From the NCBI GenBank assembly GCA_049841135.1, contig JASGHK010000006.1:434001-498000 (forward strand): DNA of 64,000 nucleotides, given 5' to 3'. Below are positions 28,380 through 37,711 of this stretch, one piece after another (position 1 is the stretch's first letter; the number at the start of each line of letters is the position of its first letter). Below the pieces are notes generated by a model, which searched no databases, was not told the DNA's origin, and worked only from the letters and a program-made list of their open reading frames with translations. Source of the DNA: JACRCT01 sp049841135 (lineage in GTDB: Bacteria; Myxococcota; Myxococcia; Myxococcales; UBA5297). A program made the translations under genes and the position numbers.

Positions 28380-28555
28380 GGTCGAGCCCTCCAGGCTGGT
28401 CGGGCGGATTCGCCCACACGGGGGGCGTGATTTCAAGCGCCTCCTTCGAGGTCTTCGAGCGGTGGCCCCCAAGTCCCTGGACGCGGTGTTGGAGACGAGC
28501 TGGCGTTGGGGCCTTCCGAGGAGGAGCTCCACCGTGGTGAAGCGAAGTCGCCTGT

Positions 28556-28609
28556 GCCGGCGGCTGAAGCCGCGCCTCGTGATGCAAAGCCCGCCTGCGC
28601 GGGCTGGGG
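28556..28609 (+). repeat. 54-bp double-hairpin repeat, copy 1
   Basis: Two stems: GGCTGAAGCC in the left half and AGCCCGCC...GCGGGCT in the right half. The inverted copy is at 28691-28744; stem differences between copies preserve pairing. Confidence 0.75.
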
Positions 28610-28690
28610 AGTGACGGACTTCAAGGCGCTAGTTCAGCTCGCCCAACCCAGGACTGCGCAGACTCGAACTCAGTCTTGCTGATCGTTGCG

Positions 28691-28744
28691 ACCCAGCCCA
28701 CGCAGGTGGGCTTCGCAGATTCAGGCGCGACTTCAGTCGCCGGC
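28691..28744 (-). repeat. 54-bp double-hairpin repeat, copy 2 (inverted)
   Basis: On the minus strand it reads like copy 1, with GACTGAAGTC replacing GGCTGAAGCC and AGCCCACC...GTGGGCT replacing the second stem. Confidence 0.75.
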
Positions 28745-29056
28745 GAGCGCACCGGGCTCATCCCGGATCGGACTTCGGGTTCCCGCTGCTAGACGCCAAG
28801 GGCTCGCAAGTCATGTCACAAAGTAGCTGCCTATCTTTAGCAAGCTCGGTTCGCCCGACGCCCTGACCCTGGGGACCGACCCCCCCCGAGCTTGGAGCCC
28901 GACGGAGCCACCGTTCTGAGACGTTCTGCGCCATCGCTCCGCTCCGAGAATGTCGGACCCAGCCGCTAGCCTGTGTCGCGTTGGGACCGGGAGGGCGCGA
29001 GCGGTTCGCGCCCAGGGCCGGGGGGCAGCTCGACACGGGAGGCGGGAGGGACTGCG

Positions 29057-29558
29057 ATGGCGAGGATCGAAGACTTCGAGTTCGCGAAGACGGTCGCCAC
29101 GGCTCTGATGGCGCTGATGAAGACCAACCTGGAGCAGGACGGGCACCTGGCGCCAGTGGCGTTCGTCTATGTGGCTCGCGACCCGGAGACGGGCGTGCCG
29201 CTCCCCAGGCCGCGGCCGCTGACCGTCGCGCTGGACATGAGCTCCGCCTCAGGCGAAGAGGCAGTCCACGGAGTGGCTCCGCGACCTGGCGCGGCGGGCG
29301 GACGCCGTCCTGGTCCTGACGGGCGCGGAATGCTCGACGATCATGTGTCCCGCCGAGGGGCCCGAGCGTCGTGCGGAGGCGGTCATCGTGAGCCTCGAGC
29401 ACCGACGCGGCTGCTGCACCTGGCTCGCGCCGATCACCCGCTCGTCGGGCAAGGCTCGGGTCGGCAGCTTCGAGGTCCTCGACGCGGAGCCAGTTGGCGG
29501 CGACTTCGGGGGCTTCCTGCACAAGGCCGGTAACCCGGTTCCGGCAATGGTCCACTGA
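29057..29558 (+). CDS. Hypothetical cytosolic protein (one apparent frameshift)
   Basis: ATG 29057 follows GGGAGGGAC. The product starts MARIEDFEFAKTVATALMAL and continues in frame to about 29240, then resumes one frame later as KRQSTEWLRDLARRADAVLV and ends at 29558. The shift lies at GAGCTC 29239-29244 or GAAGAG 29255-29260. The restored chain is about 166 residues, alpha/beta, with a late Cys pair (GAECSTIMC; RRGCCTWLAP). No signal peptide and no family recognised. The last strands (GKARVGSFEVLDAEPVGG) suggest a compact enzyme-like fold. Followed by a bidirectional terminator. Confidence 0.55.
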
Positions 29559-29578
29559 GGCTGGCCGGACCAAGAGAA

Positions 29579-29617
29579 AGGCCCCGCCCGCGCGGTGGCG
29601 GACGGGGCCTCTTTTCT
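29579..29617. terminator. Bidirectional rho-independent terminator
   Basis: AGGCCCCG (29579-29586) and CGGGGCCT (29603-29610) pair, with an inner CCGCC/GGCGG stem. CTTTTCTT follows on the plus strand and TTTCTCTT on the minus strand. It serves the convergent genes on both sides. Confidence 0.85.
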
Positions 29618-29665
29618 TCCTCTCAACCGGTCACTGCGCAGGGCCCAAGGAGGCCCGCGCGCTCA

Positions 29666-29684
29666 CCCCTCGACAGGCTCGGGG
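29666..29684. repeat. Palindromic repeat, CCCCTCGACRGGCTC family (copy 3)
   Basis: CCCCTCGACAGGCTCGGGG, just beyond the end of the PreT-PreA-like gene. Related to 10677-10699 and 24482-24500. Confidence 0.5.
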
Positions 29685-29699
29685 CAGGCAGCTTGCGGC

Positions 29700-32182
29700 T
29701 CAGGCTTCCTTGAGCGCGGCGTGCTCGGCCGCCGTCCGCTCGCGCATGCGCAGCGCGCCGGAGAAGCACTTCTGCGTGCAGATGGAGCAGCCGACGCACA
29801 GCTCGGCGTTGAAGGTCGGGTGGCCCTTGGCATCCATGCTGATGGCGCCGTAGCTGCAGCGGCTGCAGTTGCCGCAGCTCATGCACAGCTCCTCGACCAC
29901 GCTGGAGATGCGCTTCTTCGGCGTCAGCTCCATGAAGCCCGTGACGGGGCTCGGCATCGCGCAGCCGATGAGCTCCTTGACGCTCTTGAAGCCACGGGCG
30001 GCCATCAGGTGCGACAGGCCCTCGTGCAGGTCGTTCACGTAGCCGTAGCCGTACTTCATCGGCGCGGTGCACATCTGCACGTTGCCGCAGCCCAGGGCCA
30101 GGAAGTCGGCGACCTGCTTGTAGTCCATGGCGCCGCCGTTGCCGCTGACGAACACGCCCATGTTCCCGACCGAGGCCAAGGTCAGGTAGCTGATGGGGAT
30201 GACCCCGCCGCCGCTCATGCCGTAGACGATCGCCTCGTCCCACTTGCCGCGCTTGTTCCAGTTGCGGAAGCCGAGCGTGGGGAAGGTGTTGGCGAGCGTC
30301 ACGCCGGCCTTCTTGGTCGGGTGCTTGGCGAGCACTTCCTTGATGGCCTTCATGATCACGGCGATGGAGGTGACCGCCGCGGTGAGCTTGAAGAGCTTCG
30401 GGGTGGTGGTGTCCGAGGCCTCGAGCACCCAGTCGATGATCTTCGCCGTCAGCTTGGCGTTCTGGCTGACGATGTCGCCCTCGGTGCCGTCGCCGCCCTG
30501 CGGGCAGGAGAGCGAGTACTCGATGGCCATGGCGCCAGCGGCCTCGAGCTTCTTGGTGTTCGACTGCCAGCCCTTCTTGTCGTGCTCGTCCTTGCCGGTG
30601 ACGGGGCCGCCGGTCGAGGCCGCGGTCAGGCGGTCCGGGTACTCCTTGATCAGCTGGCCGATCTCCTTGCAGACGCGGTCGAGCGCGTGGCCGGAGACGT
30701 TGTCGCAGTTGCCCCAGGTCTGCTGGTCGAAGGCGATGAAGTAGTCGGCCGGGATGTGGATCTGCACGGCGTCGAAGCTGGTCTTCATGATGCCGCCCGC
30801 CCAGCCGGCCTCGTAGGCCTTCTTCATCGGGTCGTAGCCGTCCGACGGCGGGGCGGCGGAGAGCAGCACGGGCGAGATCAGCTTGCGGCCGAAGAAGTCG
30901 GTCTCGAGCGAGACGGGGAGCCTCTTGTAGCCGTTGATGATGGCGAAGCTCTTGCGCGGGCGGTCCTTGTCGAGCTTGGGCGCGGCGGCCTTGGAGAGCA
31001 GCGCGTCGACCTTGGCGGCGGCGTTCTTGCCCATCGCCGAGGCCTCGACGACGGTCGAGGGGCCGGTCTCGCAGTCGCCGGCGTAGAAGATGGCCGCGTT
31101 CTCCACCTTCTTCTGGGTGGCGCGGGCGCCGATGGCCACGATGACGTGCTGGATGTCGGTGCGGACCTGCTCGCTGCCGGCGACGTCCTTGAGCGCCTTG
31201 AGCTCGAACTTGGCGCCGTCGGCCAGGCTGATCTTCATCGTCTTGATCGACCCGTTGGCCTCGATGGCGGTCAGCTTGGTGCGGCCGTTGACCTGCACGC
31301 CGTGCTCCATCACCTCGTGGAGCTCCTTGGCGGTCAGCGGCATCTCGCTGAGCTTCTCGAGCGCGAACATCTCGACCTGCTCGGCGCCGTTGCGCTTGGC
31401 GGTCACCGCGCAGTCGACCGCGGTGGCGCCGCCGCCGACCACGGCGACCTTGCCCTTGAGCGCGTGCTTGGCCGGGTTCTTCAAGTACTCGAGGCCGGCG
31501 ATGGCCTTGTCCTCACCCGGGATGCCCAGGGTGTAGGGCTGGTACAGGCCGATGGCGACGACGACCGCGCCGAAGCCCTTCTTGAGCAGCTCGGCCGGGT
31601 CGGCGACGTCCATGCCGGTCTTGAGCTCGATGTTGGCGTTCTTGAGCGCCCAGGCGAAATCGCTCTCGAGGATCTCGTGGTTGAGGCGGTGCTTGGGGAT
31701 GAGGTTGCAGGCGCCGCCGGCCTTGTCGCCCTTCTCGAGGACGGTGACCTCGTAGCCCTTCTGCGCCAGGTAGAGCGCCGCGGCGGTGCCCGCGGGGCCG
31801 GCGCCGACGACGGCGACCTTCTTGCCGTTCTTCGGGGCGGCCTCGAGCTTGGGCATCACGCCCAGCGCCTTGGCCTTGGCGATGATCGTCGCTGGACGGC
31901 GGGGATCTCCACCGGCTTGTCGAACTTCTTGTGCACGCACTTGGCCTGGCAGAAGCGGTCGGGGCAGACCGCGCCGCAGATGCCGCCCACGGGGTTGGCG
32001 CACATGATCTCGGCGGCGGCGCGCTGGAAGTCGAACGACTCGAAGCGCTTGGCGGCCAGGATGAAGTCCGCCGGGGAGCAGTTGGCGGGGCAGCCGTCCT
32101 TGCAGCCCTTCTCCTCGCAAGACTCGCAACGGGCGATCTCGCTCTTGAGCTGGGCGTCGGTCAGCAGGGTCGGGAAGGTCAT
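29700..32182 (-). CDS. Single-chain dihydropyrimidine-dehydrogenase/YgfK-like flavoprotein (PreT-PreA fusion; one apparent frameshift)
   Basis: About 828 residues after repair. Domains in order: a Cys-rich iron-sulfur domain (1-100; CESCEEKGCKDGCPANC and GGICGAVCPDRFCQAKC), an FAD/NAD(P) oxidoreductase (about 115-430; VAVVGAGPAGTAAALYLA and VAVVGGGATAVDCA), an FMN barrel like PreA (about 440-740; SLSCPQGGDG, GVFVSGNGGAMD, APMKYGYGYV) and a C-terminal two-cluster ferredoxin. The order equals eukaryotic dihydropyrimidine dehydrogenase; bacteria usually split it into preT and preA. YgfK of selenium-dependent hydroxylase loci is a relative. The first C-terminal cluster motif is CxxCxxCxxC, one residue short of normal. 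The frame lacks one base near 31888-31896 (VEIPAVQ joins ATIIAKAK). It follows ssnA on the same strand. Confidence 0.85.
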
Positions 32183-32210
32183 ACGGTCCTCGGTTTTCGT
32201 ATCGAAAGAA

Positions 32211-32238
32211 GTCCCCTCGACGTCTCCGTCGAGGGGAC
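32211..32238 (-). promoter_or_regulatory. Perfect 12-bp hairpin in the spacer between ssnA and the PreT-PreA-like gene
   Basis: GTCCCCTCGACG (32211-32222) and CGTCGAGGGGAC (32227-32238) pair perfectly around TCTC. On the minus strand a T-rich stretch (CTTCTTTCG) follows. It is 24 bases after the ssnA stop and 29 before the next start. It may be an attenuator, an mRNA processing site or a partial terminator between the two genes. Confidence 0.65.
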
Positions 32239-32261
32239 GGTGAGAAGCGGAAGTGGAGCGG

Positions 32262-33608
32262 TTACAGGGCGGCGAAGCGCTTCCAGGTCTCGGGGGAGAG
32301 CTTGGCGGCGCGCTCGCTGACGGCCTCCCAGTCGATGGTCTTGAGCTTCTTGTCGTGCATCAGGACCTTGCCGTCGACGATGGTGGTGTTGATGGGCTCG
32401 GCGGCGACGCCGAAGATGACGTGGCCCAGCACGTTGTCCGGGGTCAGCGGGGTGAAGGGGATGTGGTCGCTGACGATGAGGTCGGCGGGCGCGCCCACCG
32501 CGATGTGGCCCAGCTGCTTGCCGAAGAAGCTCGAGGCGATCTGCGCGTTGGTCTTGAGCAGCGCGAAGGCCACCTCGCAGAAGCCGACGCGCGGGTCCTT
32601 GTGCTCGTGGTGGCGCAGCCACAGCGCGTTGCGGACCTCCTCGCGCATGTCGCTGGTCATGCCGTCGGTGCCCAGGCCCACGCGGATGCCCTTGCCGATC
32701 ATGTCGATGATGCGGGCGGCGCCGACCGCGTTGTTCATGTTCGACTGCGGGTTGTGCACGACGACGGTGTCGGTCTGCTTGATCAGGTCGATCTCGGCGT
32801 CGTCCACGTGGATGCAGTGGATGGCCATGCTCTTGGGGCCCAGGCCGCCGGCGTCGAAGAGCCGCTTGATGACCCGCTTGCCGTACTTCTGCTCGCTGTC
32901 GGCCTCGTCGGACTTGTCCTCGGCGACGTGGATGTGCAGGCCGGTGTTGAAGTCCTTGGCGAGCGTGATGCAGCGCTCGAGGGTCTTCTCGGAGACGGTC
33001 ATGCCGGCGTGGATGCCGACCAGGCCGTGCAGGCGGCCGGTGGTGTCCTTCTGGGCCTTCTTCAGCCAGGCCTTGCTCTCCTTGATGCCGGCGTCGGTGC
33101 CTTCCTGGCCGTTGCGGTCGGTGACCTCGTAGCAGAGCGAGGCGCGGATGCCGGCCTTCTTCACCACCTTGCCGATGACGTCGAGGCTGCCCTCGATGGC
33201 CGCCGGCGAGGCGTGGTGGTCGAGCACGGTGGTGGTGCCGGCGCGGATGGCGCGGGCGATGGGGATGATGGCCGACAGCTCGACGTCCTCGAGCGTGATG
33301 GCGCGGTCCAGCTTCCACCACAGGTTCTGGAGGATCTCGACGAAGTTGGCGGAGGGCTTGGGGGCCAGGCCGCAAGCGAACGTCGAGTAGAAGTGGTGGT
33401 GGGCGCAGATGAAGCCCGGGAGGATGGTCCGGCCGGCTGCGTCGATGAACTTCGCTTCCGGGTAGCGCGCCTTCAGGTCGTCGGTCGCGCCGATCTCCTT
33501 GACGGTGGTGCCCTCGATAAGGACGGCGCCCTTCTCGATGACGCGGTTGTCCTCACCCAGCGTCACCACCCACCCATTGCCCAGAAGCTTCTGATTGTTG
33601 TTTGCCAT
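32262..33608 (-). CDS. ssnA: SsnA-type aminohydrolase
   Basis: A 448-residue metal-dependent amidohydrolase. The metal and catalytic motifs are FICAHHHFYST (HxH), IHVAEDKSDEADSE, AIHCIHVDDAE and GLGTDGMTSDM. Length and the sequence around the first motif match SsnA, an aminohydrolase found next to ygfK, ygfM and xdhD in E. coli and in clostridial purine-degradation loci. It probably deaminates or opens an oxidised purine ring; the exact substrate is not shown by sequence. ATG 33608 follows CGAGGAGAACCGTCGC. The PreT-PreA/YgfK-like gene lies 79 bases downstream, the same pairing as in E. coli though in a different order. Confidence 0.85.
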   Translation of the reverse strand: MANNNQKLLGNGWVVTLGEDNRVIEKGAVLIEGTTVKEIGATDDLKARYPEAKFIDAAGRTILPGFICAHHHFYSTFACGLAPKPSANFVEILQNLWWKLDRAITLEDVELSAIIPIARAIRAGTTTVLDHHASPAAIEGSLDVIGKVVKKAGIRASLCYEVTDRNGQEGTDAGIKESKAWLKKAQKDTTGRLHGLVGIHAGMTVSEKTLERCITLAKDFNTGLHIHVAEDKSDEADSEQKYGKRVIKRLFDAGGLGPKSMAIHCIHVDDAEIDLIKQTDTVVVHNPQSNMNNAVGAARIIDMIGKGIRVGLGTDGMTSDMREEVRNALWLRHHEHKDPRVGFCEVAFALLKTNAQIASSFFGKQLGHIAVGAPADLIVSDHIPFTPLTPDNVLGHVIFGVAAEPINTTIVDGKVLMHDKKLKTIDWEAVSERAAKLSPETWKRFAAL

Positions 33609-33972
33609 GTGCGACGGTTCTCCTCGGGGTCGGAAAGACGACGCAGTGTCTGCCGCTGAACAGGGCCCGTCAAGAAGAGTAGGAGGTCCAAGCGGGTGGG
33701 CTGTGGAGCGGGATTTTCGAGCGAAAGGAGCCCCGTTCAGCCGCATCCAAGTTCGGGGTCCGAGGTCAAGCACCTGCAGGCCGCCGCGGCGCAGGGCTAT
33801 GTGCGCGGCATTGCTGGCGAGTTCCGCCGTTGCCTGGTTCGCTCGCTCGTTCACGACCTGCGCTGTCGCGCCGAGTCGCAGCGTTTCCCGCTTGGCGGGT
33901 GGGCACGTGCGCCTTGACGGACGTGCGCGCGACAGCCAAAAGGTGCGCGCGGGGTCACCGGCAGGACAGCGC
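33609..33972. other. Divergent intergenic region, 364 bp
   Basis: Separates leftward ssnA from the rightward hydrolase gene and should hold both promoters. I see no coding frame that resembles a protein, and no clear repeat or operator. Confidence 0.5.
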
Positions 33973-34708
33973 ATGGAACTGAAGATCCACATCCCGACGC
34001 CCGAGGGCACCGCGCCGGCGCTCTTGCACTTCAACCGGACGGGCGGGCGCTTCCGCGGAACGGTGCTCGTCTACCACGGGCTGCAGGCCAGCAAGGACGT
34101 GCACCGCAAGGAGTGCCAGGCGCTGGCGGACGCGGGGCTGTTGGCGGTCGCCGTCGACGCGGTGGGGCACGGCGAGCGGCGCTTCCCGAACTTCGACTCG
34201 CAGATCGAGCTCGAACCAGTTCTTCCACCACATGCTGGAGATGGTGAACCGCTCGGCCAACGAGCTGCCGGCCATCGTCAACGCGCTCGAGGCGCTCTTG
34301 GGCCCGCGCGCCGGCCGCTTCGGCATCACCGGCATCTCCATGGGCGGCTACATCGCCTACGCCGCGCCCCTGCACGAGCCGCGGCTGCAGGCGGTGGTGC
34401 CGGTGCTCGGCTCGCCCGACTGGCGCATCGGCGCCTGGCCCGACGACCCGCTCTTGCCGCGCAGCCCCAACCTCGCCCCGCAGGAGTTCCCGCCGCGGGC
34501 GCTCTTGGCGCTCAACGCGGGCCGGGACCGCAACGTGCCGCCGACCGCCTCGCGCAAGTTCATCGAGGACCTCCGGCCGCTCTACCGCGAGACCCCCGAT
34601 CGGCTCGATTACCGCGAGTACCCGGAGTCCGAGCACATGATGCGCGAGGAGGACTGGAACGACCTCTGGGCGCGCGTCGTGCGCTGGATGGAGCGCTTCC
34701 TGGGGTAG
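33973..34708 (+). CDS. Alpha/beta-hydrolase, YitV/dienelactone-hydrolase-like (one apparent frameshift)
   Basis: A 244-residue esterase-like protein. GTVLVYHGLQASKDVH is the oxyanion region, GISMGGY the nucleophile elbow, RDRNVPPTAS carries the likely acid and SEHMMREEDWNDLW the catalytic His. The pattern matches small cytosolic serine hydrolases such as YitV and YjfP. The frame breaks at 34207-34216, where GAGCTCGAAC should probably read GAGCTCAAC; this joins FDSQIEL to NQFFHHMLEM. A lid insertion is absent. It is divergent from ssnA, so it may be a bystander within the purine-related island. Confidence 0.8.
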
Positions 34709-34749
34709 GGCGGCGCCGTCGCGGGCCGATGCTAAGATTTCGGTCCGTC

Positions 34750-35310
34750 ATGCTCGACCCGAGCCTCATCGCGCCCGAGAAGGTGCGCCCCATCAAGCGG
34801 GTGGAGTACGACCGCATGGTGGACCTCGGTCTCTTTGCGAGCGAGCGGGTGGAGCTCCTGTACGGAGCGCTCGTCCAGATGACGCCTCAGGGAAGCCGGC
34901 ACGCCCACGTCCTCACGCAGCTGACCTACCGGCTCATCGAAGGGACCCGTCGGTGCGCCATCGTCCGCACGCAGATGCCGTTGGCGGTCTCCGAGGAATC
35001 CGAGCCCGAGCCGGACCTCGCGCTCGTCGAGCCCGCCGACTACGCCGATGCCCACCCCAGGACGGCGCTCCTGGTGGTCGAGATTGCCGACTCTTCCCGG
35101 CAGAAGGACCGCGTGCTCAAGCCGGGGGTGTACGCCGCGGCAGGCGTCCCCGAGTACTGGGTCGTCGACCTGGTGAAGAACGTCGTCGAAGTCCGCAGCC
35201 AGCCGCAGAAGGGCCGGTACAAGAAGCTGTCCCGGCTCACCAAGGGCAGGCTCAGCCCCAAGGCGTTCCCGGACGTCGAGGTTGACGTCGGCGCGCTGCT
35301 CGGCCGCTGA
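34750..35310 (+). CDS. Uma2-family (DUF820) putative endonuclease
   Basis: A 186-residue member of the Uma2/DUF820 family, with a PD-(D/E)xK-like nuclease fold. The line EPEPDLALVEP, the core LLVVEIADSSRQKDRVLK and GVPEYWVVDLVKNVVEV give the predicted metal-binding Asp, Glu and Lys. These proteins are abundant in myxobacteria and cyanobacteria, often in many copies; biological roles are unproven. Two ATGs (34729 and 34750) could start it; 34750 gives the usual length, but neither has a clear ribosome site. C-terminal residues are normal. Confidence 0.85.
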   Translation: MLDPSLIAPEKVRPIKRVEYDRMVDLGLFASERVELLYGALVQMTPQGSRHAHVLTQLTYRLIEGTRRCAIVRTQMPLAVSEESEPEPDLALVEPADYADAHPRTALLVVEIADSSRQKDRVLKPGVYAAAGVPEYWVVDLVKNVVEVRSQPQKGRYKKLSRLTKGRLSPKAFPDVEVDVGALLGR

Positions 35311-35386
35311 AGCCGCTGGATGGACGGCCCAGTTTGCGTGGTGCTCCGTAGAAGCGGGTGAGCAGGCCGGACCCCACGGAGCCCCC

Positions 35387-37601
35387 ATGAAACCTCTCGA
35401 GCATTCGCACCGTTGCCTCGCGCTGTTCGCTGTCGGCGCCCTCGGACTGGCCGGCTGTTCGGCTCCCACGCAGGACTCGCCCGGCCTCGATGCCGGCGAC
35501 GCCGGACCAGGGTGGACGGACTCACCGGACGGCGACGTCCTGCCTCCGGTGCAGGAGGCCGACGGCGGCTGGGTCTGTGTGCCCGTCGCGGTCGAGCCCT
35601 ACGTCCCGGCCAACCAGGGCACGGTCGAGGGGGCGGGCCTGCAGGCCGCGACGAGCTGCGGCGACCTCGCGGCGATCCCCAAGCGCGTCTGGGTCGAGAA
35701 GATGAAGGCCGAGCTGCGCGCCAACCTCGCGACGGCCCAGAAGAACAACTGCGCTCCCTGCTACCAGGCTCCGACCTGGGGTGCGATGGACGCCGGAGTG
35801 GTCGCGCCGCCGCCGACCAACCCTGGCGCCTCCAGCTACAGCCAGACCAATGTCCAGGTGCAGGGCGTCGACGAGCCGGACTTCGTCAAGAACGACGGGA
35901 AGTACCTCTACCAGGCCACTCCGGAGGGCAAGCTCGCCATCATCCAGGCCTGGCCGGCGAACCAGAGCAAGGTCGTGGCCACGCTCGACGTCGGGTCGCC
36001 CATCCAGAAGCTCTTCCTCGACGGCGATCGCATCGTGAGCTTCTCGTACTCGACCTCGACCTACGGTCGGACCTGCACCTACGGCTATGACTGCGAGTTC
36101 CTGGGCGAGGGCAACGCGGTCACGGCCTCGGTCATCGACGTGACCAACCGGGCGGCTCCCGTCCTGCTCCGGAAGATCGAAGTGCCGGCCGGGTACCTCA
36201 GCGCGCGGCGAATCGGCGACGTCGTCCATCTGGTCAGCGTCTCGTCCGAGCAGGACCCGCTGGTGAGCTTGCCACGTTGGCCCTCTGGCATTGCTTCGTA
36301 CACGCCCTCCTGCGGCCAGCCGCGCACCGTGCTGGACCCCGCGGAGATCACCCGGCGCTTCGCCGAGCTCGAGGCGCAGAACCTCGCGGCGATCGACCAG
36401 TACGTCACCGAGTTCACCTCTCCATGGGGCGCGGTCGTCGACCGCCGCTTCTCGGGCGGCGTGCAGACCAGCACCGCCCAAGTCGATGTCTCCTGCGCCG
36501 GTATCCACGTCTCTTCCGTCGGCGACGGGCAGAGCCTGCTCTCCGTCGTTTCGTTCGGGATCAAGGACGCCCAGCCCCCGTCGCTCACCTCTGTCTTCGG
36601 ACGCCCCGGCGCGGTCTACGGCTCGACCGAGGCGCTCTATGTCGGCGTGCGGCACTCGCAGGCGAACACCGCGCCCTGGTACGCCGGAGTCGGCGCGGAG
36701 GACGTGACGGCGATCCACAAGTTCCGCATCCAGCCTGACGGCCGCAGCGTCCGCTACGCCGCCAGCGGCCTCGTGCCCGGCAGGGTGCTCAACCAGTTCG
36801 CCATGGACGAGAAGGACGCCCGCCTGCGCGTCGCCACCTCCATCGGCTGGATGGTCTCCAACACCCTGTCCGTCCTCGAGGAGCAGGCAGGCGTGCTCAC
36901 GGTCGTCGGCAAGCTCGAGGGGATCGCGCCGCACGAGGACATCCGCGCGGTCCGCTTCGACGGCGACACCGGCTACATCGTCACCTTCAAGAAGACCGAC
37001 CCGCTCTTCATGCTGGACCTCGCCGACCCCGCCAACCCCACCATCGAAGGCGAGCTGAAGATCCCCGGGTTCTCGACCTACATCCACAAGCTGGACGCCA
37101 CGCACCTCTTGACCATCGGCTTCGACGCCGACGACCAGGGCTCCTTCGCCTGGTACCAGGGAATCCTGCTGCAGGTCTTCGACGTCACCGACAAGACGGC
37201 GCCTGCACTCCTGCACAAGGAGAATCATCGGGACCCGCGGGAGCGGCTCGGAGGCGGCGACCAACCACCTGGCGTTCAACTACTACGCGCCGCTCGGGGT
37301 GCTGGCCATCCCGGTGACGGCGTGCGAAGGCGGGGCCGGGAGCATGCCGGGCAGCTGGACGAGCTTCAACGGACTGCTCGTCTACGGCGTGAGCGCCCAG
37401 ACCGGCTTCACCAAGCGCGGCGGCATCCCGTTCCCCGTCGCCGGCTACTGCGGCTCCTGGTGGAGCGACTCGACCTCGGACGTGAAGCGCAGCGCCATCC
37501 TCGACACCTTCGTCTACGCCATCGCCCCCGGCGAGGTGAAGGTCTCGGCTCTCTCGGATTCTGGCGAACCCGGTGGCGGACGTGATGCTGCCTTGACCTG
37601 A
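35387..37601 (+). CDS. Secreted beta-propeller-domain lipoprotein (one apparent frameshift)
   Basis: About 737 residues after repair. The signal peptide ends in a lipobox LAGC (Cys near residue 24), followed by a DAG-rich linker. The body is the family known as beta-propeller domain (PF09826), with the diagnostic QTNVQVQGVDEPDFVKND at about 165 and later IHKFRIQPDG, VRFDGDTGYIVTFKKTDPLF and KIPGFSTYIHKL. Such proteins are exported and of unknown activity. The frame breaks at 37220-37226 (GAGAATC, GAGATC expected), which joins LLHKE to IIGTRGSGSEA. A Cys pair (ACEGG...YCGSW) lies near the end. It stands alone between the Uma2 gene and a DUF1295 gene. Confidence 0.8.
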
Positions 37602-37661
37602 GCGGTTCTTTTGTTCCGTTTCGGCGGCGGGGACGGTAGACGTGCGGGCACTCTTTGACGC

Positions 37662-37701
37662 GACTTCGGTTCGGCGCTTCGCCTCTCTCCGAACCGAAGT
37701 C
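37662..37701 (+). repeat. Palindromic repeat, GTCGGTTCGG...CCGARCCGAAG family (copy 2)
   Basis: GACTTCGGTTCGG and CCGAACCGAAGTC form a 13-bp stem around a GCGCTTCGCCTCTCT loop, 10 bases before ATG 37712. The sister copy is 15505-15538. Confidence 0.75.
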
Positions 37702-37711
37702 TCGAGGGCCC

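Larger units (their letters stand above)
28380..29056. other. Intergenic region, 677 bp, with palindromic repeats
   Basis: No credible coding frame. It contains two copies of a 54-bp palindromic element in opposite orientation (28556-28609 and 28691-28744), which account for most of its visible structure. The last 120 bases hold the leader of the next gene. Confidence 0.6.
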
